From JBAVQS01 sp049694275 (GTDB lineage: Bacteria; Chloroflexota; Anaerolineae; UBA4142; SHND01), in contig JBAVQS010000237.1 in the NCBI GenBank assembly GCA_049694275.1, forward strand, positions 1 through 59,055: DNA of 59,055 bases. Direction: 5' to 3'. This document shows positions 16,985 to 24,045 of this stretch, one piece after another; positions within the stretch are counted from its first letter, which is position 1; each line of letters starts with the position of its first letter. Position numbers and translations under genes: made by a program. A model generated the notes under the pieces. It saw nothing but the letters and a program-made list of their open reading frames with translations, searched no databases and was not told where the DNA came from.

Positions 16985-17395
16985 ATGTCTAGCGGAAAAG
17001 AGATTACCTATCCTTCCAACTTTAAATACGCCGAATCCCACGAGTGGGTCAAGATGGATGGGGATTACGCCGTCGTCGGCATCAGCGATTACGCCCAGGA
17101 TGCGCTCGGCGATATTGTCTTTGTCGAACTCCCGCCCGTCGGGATGAAACTGGAAAAGGGCAAGAGCTTTGGCGTGGTCGAATCGGTCAAGGCGGCGAGC
17201 GACGTGTTTGCGCCAATCAGCGGCGCAGTCGAGGCCATCAACGAAAAGCTGACCGAATCGCCCGACCTGGTCAACCGCGACCCATTTGGCGAGGGCTGGA
17301 TGATCAAACTGCGCCCGGAAAATCCCGGCGACCTGGACGGCCTGTTTGACGCCGATACTTACAAAAACAAGATTGAAACAGGGGAGATTCATTAG
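16985..17395 (+). CDS. gcvH: Glycine cleavage H-protein
   Basis: 136 residues. The lipoyl-carrier domain has the lipoylation Lys69 in GVVESVKAASDVFAP. It shuttles the aminomethyl intermediate between P-, T- and L-proteins. AAAGGAG lies 6 nt before the ATG. The gene sits 33 bp after gcvT and 9 bp before gcvPA. The L-protein (lipoamide dehydrogenase) and lipoylation genes are not in this window. Confidence 0.95.
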   Translation: MSSGKEITYPSNFKYAESHEWVKMDGDYAVVGISDYAQDALGDIVFVELPPVGMKLEKGKSFGVVESVKAASDVFAPISGAVEAINEKLTESPDLVNRDPFGEGWMIKLRPENPGDLDGLFDADTYKNKIETGEIH

Positions 17396-17404
17396 GAGGA
17401 GTCT

Positions 17405-18748
17405 ATGACTCACCGATACATTCCCATTACGGAAGCCGATCGCATGGCGATGCTGGAAACGATCGGCGTCAAATCCGTAGGCGAGCTGTTCTCGGACATT
17501 CCGACGGAAGCGATGAACTGCAAGCTGGACCTACCGCTTGCCCTGTCCGAGCCCGAGTTGATGACACAACTCCAGGCGATGGCAGGCAAAAACGCCAGCC
17601 TCTGCGACTATGCCTGTTTCCTCGGCGCAGGAGCGTACAATCACTTTATCCCCGCCACCGTCCCCCACCTGATCTTTCGCTCCGAGTTCTATACGGCGTA
17701 CACCCCCTACCAGGCCGAAATCAGCCAGGGCACTCTGCAAACGATCTTTGAATACCAGTCGATGATCTGTGACCTGACCGGGATGGATGCTGCCAACGCA
17801 TCACACTATGACGCGGCGACGGCGACCGCCGAAGCGGCCGTTCTCGCCATCAATTCCGTTCGCGACCGCGACAAGATCATCATCTCACCCACGCTGCATC
17901 CCCATTACCGGCAGACGCTCCGCACATATCTCGACGGGCAGCATATTCCCATTGTCGGGGATGAGGACCTAGCGGCATCGCTGGACGACGTGCTAACCAA
18001 ACACCTGGATAAGAAAACCGCGGGGGTCATTGTCGCGAACCCGGATTTTCTGGGCGAGATGCGCGATTTGACTGCGGTGGCTGAAAAGGTACATGCCGCG
18101 GGCGCGCTCTTGATCGTCAGCGCCTATCCCATTTCGCTCGGTCTCTATCAGCCGCCGGCGGAATACGGCGCGGACGTGATCGTCGGCGAAGGCCAATCAC
18201 TCGGCAATGCCATCGGCTTTGGCGGGCCTTACCTTGGCATCTTTGCCACCAAAGAGAAATACATTCGCCGCATGGCCGGCCGTCTCGTCGGCCAGACCAA
18301 CGACACTCAAGGCCGGCGCGGTTTCGTGCTGACGCTCCAGGCGCGCGAGCAGCACATTCGACGCGAAAAGGCAACTTCCAACATCTGCACAAACGAGGCC
18401 CTGAATGCGCTCGCCGCTTCGGTTTATCTCTCGACGATGGGTAAGCAGGGGCTGCGCAAGGTCGCCGAGCTGTGCTACCAAAAGGCGCACTATGCCGCGC
18501 AAGCGATCGCGTCTACCCCCGGCTATCGCGTCGCCTCGAACGAGTTCTTTAACGAGTTCGTGGTCGAGTGCCCAAAACCAGTCGCCGAGATGAACCGGGC
18601 GCTGTACGCCAGGAAAATCATCGGCGGGTACGACCTGAGCAAAGATTATCCGCACATGCAAAACGCCATGCTGGTCGCCGTGACCGAGATGAACACGCGC
18701 GAGCAGATTGACGCATTCGTGCGCGGGCTGAGCGAGGTGGCAAAATGA
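17405..18748 (+). CDS. gcvPA: Glycine dehydrogenase (decarboxylating) subunit 1
   Basis: 447 residues, the N-terminal half of the two-subunit P-protein found in many Gram-positive, thermophilic and Chloroflexi-type bacteria. Typical stretches are YIPITEADRMAMLETIGV, MICDLTGMDAANASHYDAATA and GRLVGQTNDTQGRRGFVLTLQAREQHIRREKATSNICTN (in part). It lacks the PLP lysine, which is on subunit 2. AGGAGG lies just before the ATG. The stop overlaps the gcvPB start by 4 bp, a usual sign of coupled synthesis of paired subunits. Confidence 0.95.
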   Translation: MTHRYIPITEADRMAMLETIGVKSVGELFSDIPTEAMNCKLDLPLALSEPELMTQLQAMAGKNASLCDYACFLGAGAYNHFIPATVPHLIFRSEFYTAYTPYQAEISQGTLQTIFEYQSMICDLTGMDAANASHYDAATATAEAAVLAINSVRDRDKIIISPTLHPHYRQTLRTYLDGQHIPIVGDEDLAASLDDVLTKHLDKKTAGVIVANPDFLGEMRDLTAVAEKVHAAGALLIVSAYPISLGLYQPPAEYGADVIVGEGQSLGNAIGFGGPYLGIFATKEKYIRRMAGRLVGQTNDTQGRRGFVLTLQAREQHIRREKATSNICTNEALNALAASVYLSTMGKQGLRKVAELCYQKAHYAAQAIASTPGYRVASNEFFNEFVVECPKPVAEMNRALYARKIIGGYDLSKDYPHMQNAMLVAVTEMNTREQIDAFVRGLSEVAK

Positions 18749-20271
18749 GTGTTGTGGCAAACAAACCCGAACCCATCATCTATGAAATGTCGCGCCCCGG
18801 CGCGGTGGGTTTTTCACTTCCCGAGTCGGACGTCCCCGAGACGCCGCTGCCCGAGCACCTCCTGCGCAGGGACCTGACCCTCCCGGAGGTCTCCGAAGTC
18901 CAGGTCGTCCGGCACTTTACGCGCCTCTCACAAAAGAACTATTGTGTAGACCTCGGGATGTACCCCCTCGGCTCGTGCACAATGAAGTACAACCCCAAGA
19001 TGAACGAAGAGGCGATCAAGCTGCCCGGGTTCTCGACCATCCACCCCATGCAGGACGCCGAAAGTGTACAGGGCGCCCTCCAGTTGATGTACGAGTTGCA
19101 GCAGTATCTCGCCGAGATTGTCGGAATGGGCGGGACAACCCTTCAGCCGGCAGCCGGCGCACAGGGGGAACTGACCGGGATCCTCGTCATCCGCGCATAC
19201 CACCTTGCGCGCGGCGACACGGCGCGCAACGAGGTCCTCATCCCCGACTCGGCCCACGGCACCAACCCGGCGACGGCAACCATGGGCGGGTTCAAGACCA
19301 TCGAGGTCAAGTCCGACAAGCGCGGCAATGTGGACCTCGACGACCTGCGGAAAAAGGTCGGCCCCAGGACTGTCGGTATGATGCTTACGAACCCGAACAC
19401 GCTCGGCCTCTTTGAAGAGCATGTACAGGAGGTCTGCCAGATCGTCCACGAAGCGGGCGGCCTGATGTACGGCGACGGCGCGAACCTGAACGCCATCGTC
19501 GGCGTCGTCAAGCCTGGCGAGCTGGGGTTCGATGTCCTGCACACCAACCTCCACAAGACCTTTTCCGTCCCGCACGGCGGCGGCGGCCCCGGCTCGGGCC
19601 CTGTCATGGTGCGCGCCGACCTGGTCCAGTTCCTGCCTGGTCCGATTGTCGTCCAGCACAGGAGCGCGAACAACGGCACTGGCGCGGCCACCTATGCGCT
19701 GGAGATGCCCCAGCATTCCATCGGGCGCGTCAAGTCCTTCTGGGGCAATTTCCTCGCCATCGTCCGCGCCTATGCCTACATCCGCTCCTTTGGGCGCGAT
19801 CACCTCTACGAGATCGCCGAGTACGCCGTCCTGAACGCCAACTATATGCTGGCCCGGCTGCGCGGCACGTACGATCCGGCCATTCCCGAACGCGTCTGCA
19901 AGCACGAGTTTGTGCTCGACAATGCGCGTTTTGTCAAGGACTATCACGTCAATACGCTCGACATTGCCAAGCGGATCATCGATTATGGATTCTACCCCGG
20001 CACGATCTATTTCCCACTGATCGTCCACGAGAGTCTGATGATCGAACCGACTGAGACGGAATCCCGCGAGAGCCTGGACGAGTACGTGAACGTGCTCTTG
20101 CAGATTGCGCAGGAGGCCAAAGCGAACCCTGACCTGCTCCGCTCGGCGCCGCACATTGCGCCCATCACCCGGCTGGACGACGTCAAGGCCGCCCGCGAGC
20201 CCGTCCTTCGCTTTAAACACAAAGAACCCATGGCAGCGATGAAAGAACCAGTCCCGGAACCGACGGCGTAA
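18745..20271 (+). CDS. gcvPB: Glycine dehydrogenase (decarboxylating) subunit 2
   Basis: 508 residues, the PLP-binding C-terminal half of P-protein. The cofactor lysine is Lys271 in NLHKTFSVPHGGGGPG. LGMYPLGSCTMKYNPK near the N-terminus and the glycine-rich GGGGPGSGP are family hallmarks. With subunit 1 it decarboxylates glycine and loads the aminomethyl group onto H-protein. A 430-codon frame on the opposite strand (18928-20220) is a codon-bias shadow. A strong terminator follows. Confidence 0.96.
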   Translation: MSVVANKPEPIIYEMSRPGAVGFSLPESDVPETPLPEHLLRRDLTLPEVSEVQVVRHFTRLSQKNYCVDLGMYPLGSCTMKYNPKMNEEAIKLPGFSTIHPMQDAESVQGALQLMYELQQYLAEIVGMGGTTLQPAAGAQGELTGILVIRAYHLARGDTARNEVLIPDSAHGTNPATATMGGFKTIEVKSDKRGNVDLDDLRKKVGPRTVGMMLTNPNTLGLFEEHVQEVCQIVHEAGGLMYGDGANLNAIVGVVKPGELGFDVLHTNLHKTFSVPHGGGGPGSGPVMVRADLVQFLPGPIVVQHRSANNGTGAATYALEMPQHSIGRVKSFWGNFLAIVRAYAYIRSFGRDHLYEIAEYAVLNANYMLARLRGTYDPAIPERVCKHEFVLDNARFVKDYHVNTLDIAKRIIDYGFYPGTIYFPLIVHESLMIEPTETESRESLDEYVNVLLQIAQEAKANPDLLRSAPHIAPITRLDDVKAAREPVLRFKHKEPMAAMKEPVPEPTA

Positions 20272-20290
20272 TACGCGTTTGTTACAATAG

Positions 20291-20323
20291 AAACCAGGCT
20301 CTCTTCCAGGAGCCTGGTTTTTT
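20291..20323 (+). terminator. Rho-independent terminator of the glycine cleavage operon
   Basis: AAACCAGGCTC (20291-20301) pairs with GAGCCTGGTTT (20310-20320) across an 8-nt loop and runs into TTTTTT. It lies 20 bp after gcvPB. Confidence 0.93.
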
Positions 20324-20327
20324 CTTG

Positions 20328-21509
20328 ATGAAACTTGAAAAAAGGTGGTCGAATAATGAATCTATCAAAAACCAGCAACTCAAATCGCCCATACTATGTA
20401 GTTTTGCTTGTATTAGCATTGTCTTGGTAGGAATCGCGCTGAACTTGTTCAACTTCTATGCCTCCTTTTCCCCACGTCTACCAGATTTTAGCGGAAACCG
20501 GACGATCATCTCGAATAGCTTGCCGATTCAGGAAAAGTGGCGCCACAAGATGGACGGCGCGGTTCGTTATGTGATTGCGCGGGATCAGCAACTCTGGGTT
20601 TGGCATGGCGACTGGGTGAGCGCAGTAGACATCGAGACCGGCCAGGAATTGTGGCATGCACCCGCCCATTTAACTGTAATTTCGCCTCCGGCAGCCGGGG
20701 ACAATGCGATTGCGTTCGAGCAGGAAAACGGAGCAGCTGGCAATTTGCTCAAGATCCTGGATGCATCGAGCGGCCAACTCAAGTGGCAAATGCCGGTCGA
20801 TATGACATATTCGCTCGCGGTTGCGAATGGACTCGTCTATGTAGGAACGGCGCGTCTCGATGCCTATGACCTTGGGAGTGGCAAAATGATATAGGATGTC
20901 GGTTACCAGCAATTGCCGCATCGGTCTATCTATCTGTACCATGATTCTGGCAAGCTATATGCTTTCGCAGAAGAATGGGCCTATGCGCTAGACCCTGCAA
21001 CCGGCAAGATTCTCAATTCCTTCCAGCATAAGCGCGGATTAGCATCAACCGTGGCCCAGAATACGATCTTTGATGTCTATGTGAATAATGTCTATGCCAC
21101 TGATTCAAGGTCAGGTGTATTGCTCTGGGGGAAAAAGGTCCAACCCCGCCCTTTTATTCCTCCGGCGCTAATCGGCCAGGTGCTGTATCTGCCGACAGAA
21201 TCCGGCAACAATGTTATTGCGCTAGACCAAAAGACCGGCGAGCAAAAGTGGTCAAGCGAAACGGTCAGACTCGGTTTTTCGACCATTGTCGAATATAACC
21301 ACCTTGGATATGTGATTTCCAATGATGGACGCTTGCGCGCATTTAACCTAGGGACAGGGGCGCAAACTGGTGTGCTGGATACGGGCGCGGGGTTGCCCTT
21401 TGGGACTTATGAAATATATGCTCTTCCGAGTCTGGTTGTTGAGGGCAAAACACTAATCTTTTCTTTCGGCGACGCATATCTCTTTGGATTTCAGACACAA
21501 GAACCCTAA
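20328..21509 (+). pseudogene. PQQ-like beta-propeller membrane protein interrupted by one amber codon
   Basis: Two open stretches (20328-20891 and 20895-21509) are in the same frame and are separated only by a TAG at 20892-20894. The joined protein has one N-terminal membrane helix (SFACISIVLVGIALNLFNFY) and then repeated PQQ/BamB-type blades: SAVDIETGQELWHAP, KILDASSGQLKWQMP, YALDPATGKILN, IALDQKTGEQKWSS. The residue before the stop and the following DVGYQQLP fit a blade in which the stop replaced Trp (TGG to TAG). There is no indel. Either it is a recent nonsense mutation or readthrough occurs. The region is visibly more AT-rich than the gcv operon. Confidence 0.8.
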
Positions 21510-21557
21510 ACGACCGTGATTGGAGCGCTTGATGAAAATTCGTGCGGTGCCAGGTTT

Positions 21558-23219
21558 ATGAAACTTAACACCAAACACACTCGTCTAATCGTCCTCTTTT
21601 CCCTTGTCCTGGGCATTCTCCTGCTGGTCGCGTGCAAGACGGACCCGCCCGGTACACGATCTCAAAAGCCGACTAGTCCAGCAGCGGCGCTCGTGACATC
21701 AATTGTGACGACGACCGATGTACTACCTAGCCAGACCGCCATAGCCCGAGCTACGCCATCGCTAACATCCGTACCTTCGTACACCCCCAAGCCTACCTCA
21801 ACACGGAATCCTACTCCGACGATAGATCCATTTGTCCTGACAGGGCCTAATCCGCAAACGGTTGATGTGGTCCGCTTTATACTTGGACACCATCCCGATT
21901 TTGCCTATCCCGATCCCGTTTACCTCGCAGCGCATTATCGAGAGATTGCATCTCAATCCGTACGCCAGGACATTGACGTTAACGGCGATGGGAGAAAAGA
22001 AATACTGCTCACAGACACTTTTGACGGTCTTTTCGGTTTTTCTGCAATACTGACCCTCACCCCATCGCATCCCCCCGCCACACCGTCAGTTACGTGGAAG
22101 GAGGCGTTTTATCTACAGGATTCCGCTAACCCCAGTATTACTATGCGCTTTTCGCTTCAGCGCGACCATCTGGAACTAGACGAGTACCTTGCGGACCACG
22201 GCACGGGGATGGTTTTCAGGACCTGGAAAAAGAATTGGATTCGATGCGGGCAGGATAACTGTAACCTAGTCTGGACAGGCAAGCTGATGGGCCTTGCAGA
22301 GCAGTTTCAATACAACTATAGCAGCGCCGCATGGACCATTGCCAGACTGGAATATCCCAACCCAGATACGATCGAATTAACCATTCAGAGTTGGGCGTTT
22401 GGCATCGATGATGCGACGGATACGGCGCCGCTCGTCGCACATCGCATTTCCGGGCCGATTGCCAGGGAGACCTACCAATGGAATGGCAAGATTTACCAAT
22501 TTATCGGCCAGACAGAGCTTGCGCCGGCCCAAGAAATTACTCGCGAGTCTGACCATCAAACTGTACAAACAACAGCTTTCATCAATACCTTGTTATGGAA
22601 GAAATATGTAGAGTGTGCCGGTACGATCTGCCGAAATGATTCCAGACAAAGAGACATAGATTTCTGGGGAACCGCATCCAGCCTAAAAGACGATCCGGTA
22701 TGGGGCGGTACGTTTTATGATCCTGAGTGGGGAGGCCTTCAAATCGTGCCGGCCGCCGCATCACGCGATGGTAACCGGCTGGCAGCCGTCCTCTCTTCCA
22801 AAAAGTATGATCAGTGTCGTTTGGTGGTTCATCAACTTGGAGACAATGAGTTTACCCCCGTTGGCCGCGTGGATTTGCCGTGTGTTGCTACCTTTACCCA
22901 TCTATCCTGGCTCGACATCGACAACGATGGGAACAATGAACTGGCTCTGGTCACTGTCCCTCCCGATGCGCCAGGTACACAGCGCCTATATTTGTACCGG
23001 GTTGGCCCGGGACTGCAAGAGCTAGCGCATCTGGATGGAATAATTAACGGCCCCGATGGGGTGGGAATCAAATGGGACAAGACAAACGGCGCGTACAAAT
23101 TCTATGCTGGTATCGTGCCTACTGATAACTGTTTGCAGTTCGATTGCTTGTTTCTCGACCGCCGCTTTCAAACCTACCGGTGGAACGCCAGAAGCGACCA
23201 ATTTGAGTTGGACAGGTAA
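21558..23219 (+). CDS. Lipoprotein with Asp-rich (FG-GAP/VCBS-like) calcium motifs
   Basis: About 553 residues from the ATG at 21558. A lipoprotein signal ends in the lipobox LLVAC, and a Thr/Pro/Ser-rich linker follows (around 30-80). Two motifs of the type DxNxDGxxE occur (DVNGDGRKEILL near residue 140 and DIDNDGNNELAL near 455), as in integrin-alpha-like calcium-binding repeats. The protein is probably anchored outside the membrane. It follows the broken propeller gene in the same direction and may belong with it. I do not recognise a specific family. An upstream start at 21516 would only add residues before the signal. Confidence 0.75.
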   Translation: MKLNTKHTRLIVLFSLVLGILLLVACKTDPPGTRSQKPTSPAAALVTSIVTTTDVLPSQTAIARATPSLTSVPSYTPKPTSTRNPTPTIDPFVLTGPNPQTVDVVRFILGHHPDFAYPDPVYLAAHYREIASQSVRQDIDVNGDGRKEILLTDTFDGLFGFSAILTLTPSHPPATPSVTWKEAFYLQDSANPSITMRFSLQRDHLELDEYLADHGTGMVFRTWKKNWIRCGQDNCNLVWTGKLMGLAEQFQYNYSSAAWTIARLEYPNPDTIELTIQSWAFGIDDATDTAPLVAHRISGPIARETYQWNGKIYQFIGQTELAPAQEITRESDHQTVQTTAFINTLLWKKYVECAGTICRNDSRQRDIDFWGTASSLKDDPVWGGTFYDPEWGGLQIVPAAASRDGNRLAAVLSSKKYDQCRLVVHQLGDNEFTPVGRVDLPCVATFTHLSWLDIDNDGNNELALVTVPPDAPGTQRLYLYRVGPGLQELAHLDGIINGPDGVGIKWDKTNGAYKFYAGIVPTDNCLQFDCLFLDRRFQTYRWNARSDQFELDR

Positions 23220-23237
23220 GAAGAAGTAATGTATAAT
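23208..23237 (+). promoter_or_regulatory. Predicted promoter of the RHH-PIN toxin-antitoxin pair
   Basis: TTGGAC (23208-23213) and TATAAT (23232-23237) are separated by 18 bp, in an AT-rich stretch just before the antitoxin gene. A second TATAAT follows at about 23247. Confidence 0.45.
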
Positions 23238-23271
23238 TTTTATGTGTATAATTTATTAGGATGTGATGTAT

Positions 23272-23571
23272 ATGAAAACGCTTCGAGAACGACCTCTGCA
23301 AATCTATTTGAGGCCGGATCAGGATCAGGCGCTTCGGCGGCTCGCTTCGCAACAGCAGGTCTCGATGGCCGCGTTAATCCGACAGGGAATTGATCGGTTG
23401 CTTGCGGAGATCCCCGTAGAGCAAGACCCGGCGTTGAAACTCATTGGGCTCGGCAGTTCAGGACTGGGCGACCTCGCCGAAAACCATGACAAGTATATCG
23501 TGGAGGCTATCCTCAAGCACTCGGGCCAAGACATTAAATCCAAGCGCAAGCGAGGTCCGCGCAAGGCATGA
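23272..23571 (+). CDS. Ribbon-helix-helix antitoxin
   Basis: 99 residues from the ATG at 23272. The N-terminus has the ribbon-helix-helix pattern (RPLQIYLRPDQDQALRRLASQQQVSMAALIRQGIDRLL), with a basic C-terminal tail that could wrap the toxin. Its last 4 bp overlap the PIN toxin gene, the usual VapBC layout. It probably binds its own promoter and neutralises the toxin. Confidence 0.85.
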   Translation: MKTLRERPLQIYLRPDQDQALRRLASQQQVSMAALIRQGIDRLLAEIPVEQDPALKLIGLGSSGLGDLAENHDKYIVEAILKHSGQDIKSKRKRGPRKA

Positions 23572-23984
23572 TTGCAGACGATCTCTTTGTCGATGCCAGC
23601 GCATGGATTGCCCTTGCGGATGATACGGACAACAAGCATCGAGAAGCAACCACCGCTTACTTGGCGATGCTCCGCACCTACCATCGCCTGGTTACGACCA
23701 ATCTAGTTGTCAGCGAAGTCTATATCGCCCTCAGAAACAAGATCGGGCATCGGGCTGCCATTGGCTTTCTAGAAGCCAGCAAATCCAGCCCGCGCATCGA
23801 GTGCGTATTTTCTACCAGCGAGCTAGAGAGCCGGGCCGAGCGCATCCTGCGGCGCTATGCCGACCAGGATTTCAGCTATGTGGATGCGGTCAGCTTTGCC
23901 CTGATGCAAACGCGACAGATCAAGGACGCCTTTACGTTCGACAAGCATTTCGCGATCATGGGTTTTAACTGCCTGCCCCAATAA
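23568..23984 (+). CDS. PIN-domain ribonuclease toxin (VapC-like)
   Basis: 138 residues. The acidic residues of a PIN nuclease are in place: Asp9 (FVDASAW), Glu50 (VVSEVY), an Asp in FSYVDAVSF and a final Asp in AFTFDKHF. VapC toxins cleave tRNA or rRNA when the antitoxin is degraded. The gene starts inside the antitoxin stop (ATGA). It lies 61 bp before the dnaX start. Confidence 0.88.
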   Translation: MIADDLFVDASAWIALADDTDNKHREATTAYLAMLRTYHRLVTTNLVVSEVYIALRNKIGHRAAIGFLEASKSSPRIECVFSTSELESRAERILRRYADQDFSYVDAVSFALMQTRQIKDAFTFDKHFAIMGFNCLPQ

Positions 23985-24045
23985 CTGACAAGGGGTCATT
24001 TGACTATTTATCCCCATCGATGGTACACTTTTGGCGGGTTACCCC

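Noticed and set aside
18928..20220. 430-codon open frame opposite gcvPB
   Set aside because: It lies wholly within gcvPB on the other strand and shows no recognisable motif; it is a by-product of GC-rich codon bias.
20892..20894. Amber codon as a pyrrolysine or recoded site
   Set aside because: There is no flanking structure and no Pyl machinery in the window; a simple nonsense mutation of TGG explains it.
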